Below are positions 15,150-23,251 of a stretch of DNA of 23,883 nucleotides, piece after piece. This stretch comes from DATNBT01 sp964579765 (GTDB taxonomy: Bacteria > Acidobacteriota > Vicinamibacteria > Vicinamibacterales > CAVVIG01). Position numbers and translations under genes: made by a program. The stretch is taken from assembly GCA_964579765.1 (NCBI GenBank), contig CAZOIK010000187.1:1-23883 (forward strand), written 5' to 3'. The notes beneath the pieces were generated by a model that was not told the origin of the DNA, searched no databases, and worked only from the letters and a program-made list of their open reading frames with translations. The first letter of the stretch is position 1. Each line of letters starts with the position of its first letter.

Positions 15150-18100
15150 ATGTCTGTGGTGAAGCGTCTGGCGTTCCTGGTTGGGCTGGCATTGTTTCTA
15201 CCGGCGGCGGTTTACGCACAATCGGCCGGCGGTGCGTCGATTGCGGGCACCGTCAAGGACGCATCGGGCGGCGTGCTGCCCGCGGTGACGGTCGAAGCGT
15301 CGAGCCCGGCGCTGATCGAGAAGGTCCGCGTCGCGGTGACTGACGCGACCGGACAGTACAGGATCGAGAACCTGCGGCCCGGCACCTACGCGGTGACGTT
15401 CACGCTGCAGGGATTCAACACCTTCAAACGCGAGGGCGTGGCGCTCGAAGGTTCGTTCGTCGCAGTGGTGAACGCGGACCTGAGCCTCGGCAACGTCTCG
15501 GAAACGGTCACGGTCAGCGGCGAGACGCCGGTCGTGGACGTGCAGACGTCGCAGGAGCAGCGCGTCTTCTCCGAGCAGGTGATCAACGCGATTCCCGCGG
15601 GACGCAGCCACATCAACGAGATCGTGCTCATCCCGGGCGTCTCGGCGGCGCAGCCGGGACGCGGCGCGCTGCAGGACGTCGGCGGCACGAACAACCTGCA
15701 GAACACCACGTTCTCGATCCACGGCAGCCGCACGTACGACACGCGCCTGCAGTACGACGGCGTGCGCCTCGGCAACGTGCTGTCGCCCGGCGAGTTCTCC
15801 AACTACGTTCCGGACACGGGCGCGGCCCAGGAAGTCACGGTGGACTACAGCGCGATGTCGGCCGAGAACCCGTTCGCGGGGCCGAGCATGAACTACGTGC
15901 CGAAAGAGGGCGGCAACCGGTTCAGCGGATCGTTCTTCGGCAGCGGCGTCAACCGCTGGTGGCAGAACAACAACCTGACGCCGGAACTGCAGGCGGCCGG
16001 GTTGCCCGCGCCCAACGCGATGAAACTCGCGTACGACGTCAACCCCGCGGTCGGCGGTCCCATCGTGAAAGACCGGTTGTGGTTCTTCACGTCGGGCCGT
16101 GTGCAGAGCAACCAGAACTACATCGCGGGCCAGTTCGCGAACCTCAACGCGGGCGATCCCGCGAAGTGGCTCTACGCCGCCGACACGGGCGATCAGGAAG
16201 CCTTCCAGATTACGCAGAAGAGCTTCGGCGCGCGGTTGACGGCGCAGGCGAACCAGAAGAACAAGTTCTCGGTCTATGCAGACACGCAGACGCGCAACTG
16301 GGACGACGGCCGCGCGGGCGTGTCCACGGAGTCGCGCGTCGCGTATCGGTTCCCCAAGCTGCGTCTGATTCAGGGCGGCTGGACCTCGACGGTCTCGAGC
16401 AAGCTCCTCATCGACGCGCGGCTCGCCAACCGCGGTGAGGCGTTCGGCAACCGGCCCGACATGGGCGACACCGGCTTCGGCACGACCTGGAACACGCTGA
16501 TTCCCGTGCTCGAACAGTCAACCAACCTGTTCTACCGCGGGCGCGGCGGCGACGGCGGCATCGGCGGGACGCTGGGCTACACGGATCAGAGCATCTGGGA
16601 TGCCGTCGCGTCGGTGTCGTACGTGACCGGCGCGCACGCGTTCAAGTTCGGCTTCACCGACACTTGGGCGCACACGACCGGCTCGTCGATGTCCAACACG
16701 TCGAACCTGTACTACCGGTTCAACAACGGCGTCCCGAACCTGCTGACGATGTACGGCACGCCGACGACGAGCGCCTCGCAGGTGAACGGCGAGATCGGCC
16801 TGTATGCGCAGGATCGGTGGACGATGAAGCGTCTGACGATGAACCTTGGTGTCCGGTACGACCAGTACGACGCCGGGTATCCCGTGCAGACGCTGGGCCC
16901 GGCTCCGCTGCAGCCGAACCGCAACCTGTCGTTCCCGGCCGTCACCGGCATCAACGTCAAGGACATCACGCCGCGCATCGGCACGGCCTACGACGTGTTC
17001 GGCAACGGGAAGACGGCGCTCAAGGTGAACCTCGGCAAGTACGTGCTGGGCGTCAGCAACAAGGGCAACCCGGCCGGCATCATCAACACCGTCACGCGCG
17101 GCTGGAACGACGCGAACCACAACTTCGCGCCGGATTGCACGCTGACGATCCTGACCGCGAACGGCGAGTGTCAGCAGGTGTCGAGCCTCAACTTCGGCCT
17201 GCCGACGTCGGCGACGCAGTTCAACCCCGACACGAGCTTCGGCTGGGGCAACCGGGCGTACAACTGGGAGTTCTCGACGGCCGTGCAGCAGCAGCTGTCG
17301 AACGGCGTCGGCATCGAGGTCGGCTACTACCTGCGCTGGTTCGGCAACTTCCAGGTCGAAGAGAACCTCGCGGTGACGCCCGCGTCGTTCAGCCCGTTCA
17401 GCATCGTGGCGCCCACGGATGCGCGCCTTCCGGGCGGCGGCGGGTACACGATCAGCGGGCTGTACGACACGAACCCGGCGTTCTTCGGGCAGACCAACAA
17501 CTACATCACGCTGGCGAGCGATCTGGGCGGGCAGTTCGAGCACGATCAGTTCGTGGACATCAGCGTGAACGCGCGCCTGAAGCACGGCATCCTGCTCCAG
17601 GGCGGCATGAGCACCGGCCAGACCGTCACGGACATGTGCAACGTGCTGAAGAACTCGCCGAGCGCGACGGCCATCGGCGAATTCGGTGCTGCGGCGCCGG
17701 GCGCCACGCCCACCGGTGGCCCGTACTGCCACGCGGTCACGAACTGGATGGGGCAGACCCAGTTCAAGATGCTCGGCACCTACACGGTCCCGCGCGCCGA
17801 CGTCACGGTCGCGGCGACGATGCAGAGCGTGCCCGGTCCGGTGGTGGCGGCCAACTACATCGTCCCGAACGCGCTGGTGCAGCCGTCGCTCGGCCGTCCG
17901 CTCTCGGGCGGCGCGCCGAACGTCACGGTCAACCTGATCGCGCCGGGCACGTTGTATGGGGATCGCGCGAACGAACTGGACCTGCGGTTGTCCAAAACGC
18001 TCCACGTGGCCAGGATGAGCGTCACCGTGAACGCCGACGCCTACAACCTGTTCAACGTGAGCCCGGTGATGCAGTTCAACGCGGCGTACGGCGCGTGGCT

Positions 18101-18161
18101 GACGCCGCAGCGCATCATGGACGGCCGCCTCTACAAGTTGAGCGCGCAACTCAACTTCTAA
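15150..18161 (+). CDS. TonB-dependent receptor 2, Oar-like with carboxypeptidase regulatory domain
   Basis: From ATG 15150 the protein has 1003 residues. It has a signal peptide to about residue 24 (VYAQ-S) and a carboxypeptidase-regulatory domain at about 29-115 (IAGTVKDASGGVLPAVTVEA). A TonB-box-like ETVTVSG is at 118-124. The plug (SIHGSRTYDTRLQYDGVRLG, VPKEGGNRFSGSFFG) is followed by the barrel, ending in a terminal Phe (SAQLNF). The protein should sit in the outer membrane and import an unknown ligand. It is collinear with receptor 1: both have KDRLWFF/KDKLWFF, ITPRIGTAYDVFGNGKTALKV-like blocks and LPGGGGY..GLYDTNPAFFG. The two differ most in predicted extracellular parts, which fits different ligands (inference). 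It appears monocistronic; a large inverted repeat begins 20 bp after the stop and may serve as its terminator. Confidence 0.94.
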   Translation: MSVVKRLAFLVGLALFLPAAVYAQSAGGASIAGTVKDASGGVLPAVTVEASSPALIEKVRVAVTDATGQYRIENLRPGTYAVTFTLQGFNTFKREGVALEGSFVAVVNADLSLGNVSETVTVSGETPVVDVQTSQEQRVFSEQVINAIPAGRSHINEIVLIPGVSAAQPGRGALQDVGGTNNLQNTTFSIHGSRTYDTRLQYDGVRLGNVLSPGEFSNYVPDTGAAQEVTVDYSAMSAENPFAGPSMNYVPKEGGNRFSGSFFGSGVNRWWQNNNLTPELQAAGLPAPNAMKLAYDVNPAVGGPIVKDRLWFFTSGRVQSNQNYIAGQFANLNAGDPAKWLYAADTGDQEAFQITQKSFGARLTAQANQKNKFSVYADTQTRNWDDGRAGVSTESRVAYRFPKLRLIQGGWTSTVSSKLLIDARLANRGEAFGNRPDMGDTGFGTTWNTLIPVLEQSTNLFYRGRGGDGGIGGTLGYTDQSIWDAVASVSYVTGAHAFKFGFTDTWAHTTGSSMSNTSNLYYRFNNGVPNLLTMYGTPTTSASQVNGEIGLYAQDRWTMKRLTMNLGVRYDQYDAGYPVQTLGPAPLQPNRNLSFPAVTGINVKDITPRIGTAYDVFGNGKTALKVNLGKYVLGVSNKGNPAGIINTVTRGWNDANHNFAPDCTLTILTANGECQQVSSLNFGLPTSATQFNPDTSFGWGNRAYNWEFSTAVQQQLSNGVGIEVGYYLRWFGNFQVEENLAVTPASFSPFSIVAPTDARLPGGGGYTISGLYDTNPAFFGQTNNYITLASDLGGQFEHDQFVDISVNARLKHGILLQGGMSTGQTVTDMCNVLKNSPSATAIGEFGAAAPGATPTGGPYCHAVTNWMGQTQFKMLGTYTVPRADVTVAATMQSVPGPVVAANYIVPNALVQPSLGRPLSGGAPNVTVNLIAPGTLYGDRANELDLRLSKTLHVARMSVTVNADAYNLFNVSPVMQFNAAYGAWLTPQRIMDGRLYKLSAQLNF

Positions 18162-18181
18162 GCGATGCTCGATTGACTCGT

Positions 18182-18264
18182 CTGGTGATCTGGTGATTTC
18201 GCGATGTGAAATCACCAGATCACCAGCTCACCGATCACCGATCACCAAATCGCCAACTCGCCAA
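18182..18264. repeat. perfect 19-bp inverted repeat fused to a degenerate 7-8 bp tandem array
   Basis: CTGGTGATCTGGTGATTTC (18182-18200) and its exact complement at 18208-18226 form a 19-bp stem with a 7-nt loop (GCGATGT). The right arm continues as a head-to-tail array of seven units: ATCACCAG, ATCACCAG, CTCACCG, ATCACCG, ATCACCAA, ATCGCCAA and CTCGCCAA, ending at 18264. The left arm holds two inverted units. It fills nearly the whole gap between receptor 2 and the PadR-like gene. It could end the receptor transcript, act as a multi-site operator, or be a mobile intergenic repeat. Confidence 0.85.
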
Positions 18265-18278
18265 ATGGATCGATCAGT

Positions 18279-18602
18279 ATGGCGAAGAAGCGGCTCGGGA
18301 AGCAGGAACTCCTGGTGCTCGTCGCGCTGCTCTGCGTTGGACGTGAGGCGAACGAAGCACTGATTGCGCGCCAGCTCGCCGAGGTCGGCGCGGACTGCGT
18401 CGGCAGTGTGTACGCGGCGCTCGAGCGCCTGGGACGGAAAGGGTACGTCTCGTCTTCGCGGGGCCTTCGAGCGTCGCGGCGCCTCAGCCGGGCGCGCAAG
18501 TTCTTTCACGTCACCTCGAAAGGCAAGCGGGAAATCACCGACGCGCAGCGGACGCTGACGCGTTTATGGCGTGACGTCGCCATGCCCGTTGAGGGATCAT
18601 GA
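18279..18602 (+). CDS. PadR-family transcriptional regulator
   Basis: The 107-residue protein fits the PadR winged-helix family. It opens with LGKQELLVLVALL, and a helix-turn-helix follows at about 28-57 (ALIARQLAEVGADCVGSVYAALERLGRKGYV). A basic wing (SSSRGLRASRRLSRARKFFHVTSKGK) and a C-terminal helix (AQRTLTRLWRDV) complete it. PadR proteins are usually dimeric repressors, often responding to phenolics, drugs or stress. This one is short and has only a minimal C-terminal dimerisation helix. The wing is unusually Arg/Ser-rich and perhaps extended. No Shine-Dalgarno precedes ATG 18279. The gene starts 14 bp after the repeat array and lies 19 bp upstream of the triple-SnoaL gene, so it probably heads and controls that operon, possibly through the array (inference). 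Confidence 0.85.
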   Translation: MAKKRLGKQELLVLVALLCVGREANEALIARQLAEVGADCVGSVYAALERLGRKGYVSSSRGLRASRRLSRARKFFHVTSKGKREITDAQRTLTRLWRDVAMPVEGS

Positions 18603-18609
18603 CGCGCGT

Positions 18610-18615
18610 GGAGGT
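18610..18615 (+). promoter_or_regulatory. Shine-Dalgarno deciding the triple-SnoaL gene start
   Basis: GGAGGT lies 6 nt before ATG 18622. It gives a signal-peptide N-terminus (TKRRLSMAIGVSVTALAVVHA) and removes 17 residues that would overlap the PadR-like gene. Confidence 0.75.
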
Positions 18616-18621
18616 AGCAGC

Positions 18622-20136
18622 ATGACGAAGCGACGGCTGTCGATGGCGATCGGGGTGAGCGTGACAGCGCTCGCGGTCGTGCACGCGCAGCGGACGCCTG
18701 GAGCGGTCCCCGCGCTCACGGCGATGGATTACGTGCAGATCCAGCAATTGGTGTCGCGGTATCCCTATGCCGTGGACAACGGCACCGACGAGGGCCGCGC
18801 GTACGCGAATCTGTTCGCGGCCGACGGCGTCTTCGGCCAGCGTACCGGCGGCACGACGGGGGCCGACGCGCTGGCCGCGACCGCGCGGCGCTTTCAACGC
18901 GGTCCGCACTCGGCGTTTCACTTCCTCATGGATCACGTCATCGAGCCCACCGCAGACGGCGCGATCGGCAAGGAGTACCTCGCGCAGCTCGTGTTCGGCG
19001 ACAACGGCATGCCGAGCCGCATCTTCGGCGGCGGCCACTACGACGACGAGTACGAGCGGACGCCCGACGGCTGGCGGTTCAAGTACCGGCATTTCATCGC
19101 GTCGCAAGGTGGCTTCGACGTCACGACGCCCACGGCGGCCATCGCGCCGATGCAGCGGATTGCGACGACGCCGTCGAAGCCCGGCGTGCTGACGGCGTCC
19201 GACTACCTGGAGATTCAGCAGCTCGTGTCGCGGTACCCGTACGGGCTGGACACCGGCGCCGACAAAGGGAATCTCTACGCCGGCATCTTCGCCGCCGACG
19301 GCGTCTTCAGCGGCGGACCGGCCAGCGTCCAGGGACATGAGAAGCTGGCGGACTTTGCCTTCGGCCATCGTCCCGGGCAGGGGCCGCTTTACACGCGGAA
19401 TTACAGCACCAACGTCATCATCCGGCCGACGCCTGAAGGCGCGGTTGGCAAGGCCTACGCCGTGATCCTCGACATCGGCGAAGGCGCAGGCAAGCCGAGC
19501 AGCATTCTCGGCGGCGGGCACTATGACGACGTGTACGTCCGCACGGCCGAGGGCTGGCGCATCAAGAGCCGTACGTTCGTGCCGTCCAAGAGCGGCGAGG
19601 AGGCGACACCCGTCGTGGCGCCGCCGACGGCGCCGGTGAAGGTCGCAAAAGACGCCGGCCGGCAGCCGAAGACGAAGAAGGGCGCGCTGGCGCCCGAGGA
19701 CTACGTCGAGATCCAGCAGGTCGTCTCGAGCTATCCGTTCGCGCTCGACACGGGCGCGGGCCACGGCGAGATGTTCGCGGATCTGTTCACGCCGGACGGC
19801 GCGTTCGTCTCGGGCGCGATGACGATCGAAGGCCGCGACAAGCTGAAGGACTTCGCCTACGGCCATCGGCCCGGACAGGGACCGCTCTACGTCCGCAACT
19901 TCAGCACGAACGTCGTCATCGAGCCGTCAGCCGACGGCGCGACCGGCAAGGCGTACGCCGTCGTCATCGCCCTTGGCGAAGGCGGCAAGCCGAGCACGCT
20001 TGTTGGCGGCGGGCAGTACAGGGATCAGTATGTGAAGACCGCCGGCGGCTGGCGCATCAAGCGCCGCGAGTTCATCGCGTCGAAGACCGAACTGCCGCCG
20101 CGCACGGCGTTCTCGAACGAGGTGAAGGGGCGATGA
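18622..20136 (+). CDS. Exported protein with three tandem SnoaL-like (NTF2-fold) domains
   Basis: The 504 residues comprise a signal peptide (about 1-22) and three tandem SnoaL_4-like domains at about 36-160, 194-321 and 360-486. Each opens with DY.[EQ]IQQ.VS.YP...D.G, passes through [LI]F..DG.F and ends with GGG[HQ]Y.D.Y.[RK]T..GWR.K.R.F. Domains 2 and 3 share HRPGQGPLY.RN.STNV, while domain 1 differs there (RGPHSAFHFLMDHVI). So domains 2 and 3 are the most recent duplicates. Linkers of about 30-40 residues are Pro/Ala/Lys-rich. Single SnoaL-like domains of about 130 residues usually form dimers or higher oligomers; a covalent trimer is unusual. The function (dehydratase, isomerase or ligand binding) is not readable. 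The alpha/beta hydrolase gene overlaps its end by 4 bp (ATGA), so the two are translationally coupled. Confidence 0.88.
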   Translation: MTKRRLSMAIGVSVTALAVVHAQRTPGAVPALTAMDYVQIQQLVSRYPYAVDNGTDEGRAYANLFAADGVFGQRTGGTTGADALAATARRFQRGPHSAFHFLMDHVIEPTADGAIGKEYLAQLVFGDNGMPSRIFGGGHYDDEYERTPDGWRFKYRHFIASQGGFDVTTPTAAIAPMQRIATTPSKPGVLTASDYLEIQQLVSRYPYGLDTGADKGNLYAGIFAADGVFSGGPASVQGHEKLADFAFGHRPGQGPLYTRNYSTNVIIRPTPEGAVGKAYAVILDIGEGAGKPSSILGGGHYDDVYVRTAEGWRIKSRTFVPSKSGEEATPVVAPPTAPVKVAKDAGRQPKTKKGALAPEDYVEIQQVVSSYPFALDTGAGHGEMFADLFTPDGAFVSGAMTIEGRDKLKDFAYGHRPGQGPLYVRNFSTNVVIEPSADGATGKAYAVVIALGEGGKPSTLVGGGQYRDQYVKTAGGWRIKRREFIASKTELPPRTAFSNEVKGR

Positions 20137-20966
20137 AGATGCGGCTGGCCGTGTGGACGTCGCTGGCGCTGCTGGCGCTGGCCGCGCCTCTGCGCGCGGC
20201 GACGGTCGATGGCGCCAACGTCCACTGGACGTCCACGGGGCACGGCGCGAAGACGCTGATCCTGATTCACGGATGGACCTGCGACGAGACGTCGTGGAGC
20301 GAGCAGGTCCCTGTGCTCTCGGCGAAGTATCGCGTCATCACGATCGACCTGCCGGGCCACGGCCGGAGCGATGCGCCGCGCGACGGCGCGTTCTCGATGG
20401 ATCTGTTCGCCAGGGCCGTCGAAGCCGTGCGCGCGGAGGCGAAGGTCGATCGCGTGATCCTCGCCGGCCACAGCATGGGCGGACCGGTCGTCTACCGCTA
20501 CGCCCAGTTGTACCCGTCGCACGTCGTCGCGCTCATCCTCGTCGATTCGCCGTTGTTCCGTGCGGCTGACGCGAAGGCGTTCGTAGACCAGACGCTCCCG
20601 CGCGTGACCGGCGCCGGCGGGATGAAAGGCCGCGAAGCGATGATCCGCGGCATGTTCGGCCCATCGGCCACGCCGGAATTGCAGCAGCGTATTCTGAAGA
20701 TGATGCTGCGCGCGCCCGAGGCGACGGCGCGCGGCGCGATGATGTCGATGGCGGATCCGGTCGTGTGGGAGAAACGGGTGGTGAAGGTGCCGGCGCTGGC
20801 GATCTTCTCCGCGACCTACGCGGGCAACAGCCTCGACGTGACCAAGTCGTATCTTCCGGACCTGCAGTTCCTGAACGTGCCCGGGACCGGACACTTCGTG
20901 ATGATGGAGAAGCCGGCCGAGTTCAACCAGCAGGTCATCACGTTCGTCGAGAGGCAGGCGTTCTGA
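20133..20966 (+). CDS. Exported alpha/beta hydrolase
   Basis: 277 residues with a signal peptide (about 1-22). The fold is a canonical alpha/beta hydrolase: oxyanion-hole HGW at 46-48, DLPGHGRSD at 72-80, nucleophile elbow G112-H-S114-M-G-G and catalytic His254 (GTGHFVMMEKP). The acid normally found after strand 7 is not evident (FSATYAGNS). Asp138 after strand 6 (ILVDSP) is the likeliest triad acid, as in some subfamilies. Methionine-rich stretches (KMMLRA, GAMMSMAD) lie in the cap region. It may be an esterase, a lipase-like enzyme or a C-C hydrolase; the substrate is unknown. ATG 20133 overlaps the upstream stop, while ATG 20139 is better spaced from AAGGGG (20125-20130) and may be the true start. 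Confidence 0.88.
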   Translation: MKMRLAVWTSLALLALAAPLRAATVDGANVHWTSTGHGAKTLILIHGWTCDETSWSEQVPVLSAKYRVITIDLPGHGRSDAPRDGAFSMDLFARAVEAVRAEAKVDRVILAGHSMGGPVVYRYAQLYPSHVVALILVDSPLFRAADAKAFVDQTLPRVTGAGGMKGREAMIRGMFGPSATPELQQRILKMMLRAPEATARGAMMSMADPVVWEKRVVKVPALAIFSATYAGNSLDVTKSYLPDLQFLNVPGTGHFVMMEKPAEFNQQVITFVERQAF

Positions 20967-21895
20967 TGCGGCGGCTCGCGGTGTTGTTGTGCCTCGCGCT
21001 GTGCGCCGCGCAGCCGTGGACGCCGCCGAAAACGACGTGGGGCGATCCCGACATCTCGGGTGTCTGGACGAGCGACAGCAATTTCTCGATCCCGCTCGAG
21101 CGTCCGGCCGAGTTCGCGGACAAGGAGTTCCTCGAGGGCAAGGATCTGCAGGAGGCGCTGGCGAAGCGCGCGCAGACGATTGCCAACGTCGAGACCGGGG
21201 GAGTGGTCGGCGCCGGCCCGTCGCATTGGTACGAGACGCTGTCGGCCCGCTCGACGCGCAGCTCGCTCGTCATCGACCCGCCCGACGGCCGGCTGCCGGC
21301 GTTCACGCCCGCGGCCCGTCAGCGGATGGCGGCCGCCGCTGCCGCGCGCCAATCGCACGGGCCCGCCGACTCGTACGAGGACCGCAGCCTGTGGGATCGC
21401 TGCATCACCGTCGGGCTGCCGTACGTGATGTTCCCGACCGGCTACAACAACAACGTGCGCATCATGCAGGCGCCGGGCTACGTCGTGATCACGCACGAGA
21501 TGATCCACGACACGCGCGTCATTCCGACCGACGGCCGGCCGCATCTCTCGTCCGCCATTCGCCAGTACATGGGCGACTCACGGGGCCACTGGGACGGCAA
21601 CACCCTCGTCATCGACGTCACGAATTTCTCGCCGGCCATCGTCACGTACCACCCGACCGCGAGCTTCCGCGGGTCGGGCGAGAGGCTGCACCTGATCGAA
21701 CGCTACACGCGGACGGGCCGTGACGCCATGCGCTACGAGGTGACGGTGGACGACCCGGGCACGTTCGAGCGGCCGTACACCGCGGTGCTCGACCTCAAGC
21801 CGCAGGGCAACATCTACGAGTACGCGTGCCACGAAGGCAACCGCGGGATGGCCAACATGCTCAGCGCCGCGCGAGCCGAAGAGCGCGCTCGGTAG
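20966..21895 (+). CDS. Acidobacterial secreted protein of unknown function (GDPDISGVW / YEYACHEGN family)
   Basis: From ATG 20966, which overlaps the preceding stop as TGATG, the protein has 309 residues and a short signal peptide (MRRLAVLLCLALCAAQ). I recognise a family found in many copies in Acidobacteria and annotated only as hypothetical. Its hallmarks are TWGDPDISGVWTSD (about 24-37), a DRC motif (SLWDRCITVGLP), H208-W-D-G-N-T-L-V-I-D with TNFS, FRGSGERLHLIERYTR, and the end motif YEYACHEGN (284-292). Conserved Trp, His and Cys residues suggest a beta-rich binding protein or enzyme, but nothing identifies a reaction. It is the last gene of the PadR-SnoaL-hydrolase operon. Its stop lies 2 bp from the stop of the convergent amidohydrolase gene. 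Confidence 0.82.
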   Translation: MRRLAVLLCLALCAAQPWTPPKTTWGDPDISGVWTSDSNFSIPLERPAEFADKEFLEGKDLQEALAKRAQTIANVETGGVVGAGPSHWYETLSARSTRSSLVIDPPDGRLPAFTPAARQRMAAAAAARQSHGPADSYEDRSLWDRCITVGLPYVMFPTGYNNNVRIMQAPGYVVITHEMIHDTRVIPTDGRPHLSSAIRQYMGDSRGHWDGNTLVIDVTNFSPAIVTYHPTASFRGSGERLHLIERYTRTGRDAMRYEVTVDDPGTFERPYTAVLDLKPQGNIYEYACHEGNRGMANMLSAARAEERAR

Positions 21896-21897
21896 CG

Positions 21898-23166
21898 TCA
21901 GCGGGGCGGGTGGCTCCGGTCGATCATCGTGCCGCGCAGGTACACGCGCGCGATTTTCCTCGTGTTGGTGATGTCGTCGAGCGGGTTGGCGTCGAGAACG
22001 AGGAAGTCGGCGCTCTTGCCCGCTTCGATCGTGCCGGCGTCGTTCATCCGCAGGAACTGGGCGCTGTTGCGCGTGGCGGCCACAATCACCTGCATCGGCG
22101 TCATGCCGGCGGCGACCATGTCTTCCATCTCCACGTGCGGGGCCCACGGGACGTTGCCGTCCGTGCCGAGCACGATTCGCACGCCGGCCGCGTTCATCTT
22201 GGCCAGGTTGCGCGCCTGGATGCTCCAGAAGGCGTGCGCCTTCTCGTCGTCTTTGTTGGCCGCCTCGACCTTCGCGAACTCCGCCGGCGGCAGGCTGGCG
22301 CGCAGCCAGCTCAGGTCCGTCTTCACGCCGCGGTCGGCCATGTTCGGGCCGATGACGAAGTTCGGGCGCGCCTTGAGGAGGGCGAGGAACTCGGCGTCGA
22401 TGTCTTTGTCGCGGACGCCGTGCGCGAACGCGTCCACGCCCGCGCGCAGCACGCCCTTGGCGTCCTCGAGCGTGTAGATGTGCGTGATCGTCCGCAGCCT
22501 GTTCTTGTGGGCTTCGTCGATGACGGCGGTGTAGAGCTCCGGCGAGAGCTTCTTGACCGTGCCCAGGCGGTCGTCCACCCAGAACTTCACGATGTCCACC
22601 TTCTTCGCGGCCTCTTCGTCCACGGCCGCGCGCGCCTCCGCCACCGTCGTCACCCAGTGCGGCGCCATGGTGCGCCCCGGTTCGGGCGCCGTGATGCCGC
22701 GTCCCGCGGTGAAGAAGCGTGCGGCGCCGGGGATGCGCCCTGCCGCGGTGTCGGCGCGGACCTGGAACGACATGTCGGTCGTGTCCTGGCCGAGGCTCTG
22801 CGCGGCGCCGACGCCGTAATACGCGCGCCGCGTGAGGTCTGCGATCAGCATCTCGCGCGTCTGGCTGAGATGCGTGTGCGTGTCGAGGAGCGCGGGCATG
22901 ACGGTTTTGCCGGCGAGGTTCACGACCTGCGCGCCGCGCGGAACGGTCACGCGCCCGGCCGGTCCGGCGGCGAGGATGCGTGCGCCCTCGACAAGAAAGA
23001 CGCCGTTGTCGATCGTCGTCCCGTTGCCGACGATGACGCGCGCGCCCTGGAAGGCGGTGACCGCCGGCGTCTGGCCGAGCGTCGAAACCGAGAGCGCCGC
23101 CACGGCGGACACTGTGAGACCCACGACACCGATGCCTGACGCGACGCGTGTTTTCAGATGACGCAT
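21898..23166 (-). CDS. Exported metal-dependent amidohydrolase (imidazolonepropionase/prolidase-like)
   Basis: 422 residues with an N-terminal signal peptide (about 1-32, STLGQ-T). The composite amidohydrolase fold is clear: an N-terminal beta-sandwich (ARVIVGNGTTIDNG), then D95-T-H97-T-H99 metal ligands. Lys194 (DIVKFWVDD) could be the carboxylated bridging lysine. His229 (THIYT), His249 (AFAHG) and Asp336 (LGTDGN) complete a binuclear site, and AGTIEAGKSADFLVLDANPLDDI closes it. Such enzymes hydrolyse amide or ester bonds in cyclic or peptide-like substrates; exported acidobacterial members are usually of unknown specificity. A strong Shine-Dalgarno (GGAGGAG, minus strand, 23169-23175) supports ATG 23166. 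The gene is divergent from the flavin oxidoreductase gene across 85 bp. Confidence 0.92.
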   Translation of the reverse strand: MRHLKTRVASGIGVVGLTVSAVAALSVSTLGQTPAVTAFQGARVIVGNGTTIDNGVFLVEGARILAAGPAGRVTVPRGAQVVNLAGKTVMPALLDTHTHLSQTREMLIADLTRRAYYGVGAAQSLGQDTTDMSFQVRADTAAGRIPGAARFFTAGRGITAPEPGRTMAPHWVTTVAEARAAVDEEAAKKVDIVKFWVDDRLGTVKKLSPELYTAVIDEAHKNRLRTITHIYTLEDAKGVLRAGVDAFAHGVRDKDIDAEFLALLKARPNFVIGPNMADRGVKTDLSWLRASLPPAEFAKVEAANKDDEKAHAFWSIQARNLAKMNAAGVRIVLGTDGNVPWAPHVEMEDMVAAGMTPMQVIVAATRNSAQFLRMNDAGTIEAGKSADFLVLDANPLDDITNTRKIARVYLRGTMIDRSHPPR

Positions 23167-23251
23167 GACTCCTCCACGACAGTGGGCACTCTAGCGCATT
23201 CGGCGCCATCTCGCGAATAATCTGTGTGCGATCGGAGAGGGGGATTTGCGG

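Noticed and set aside
18182..18264. Repeat array considered as a CRISPR array
   Set aside because: Units are 7-8 bp, contiguous and degenerate, with no spacers, and no cas genes are present.
20765..20965. Upstream extension of the secreted protein at 20966, overlapping the alpha/beta hydrolase gene
   Set aside because: It would overlap 200 bp of a real gene in another frame and hide the signal peptide that begins at ATG 20966.
23193..23221. AATAAT at 23216-23221 as the -10 box of the flavin oxidoreductase gene
   Set aside because: No -35-like hexamer lies 16-18 bp upstream.
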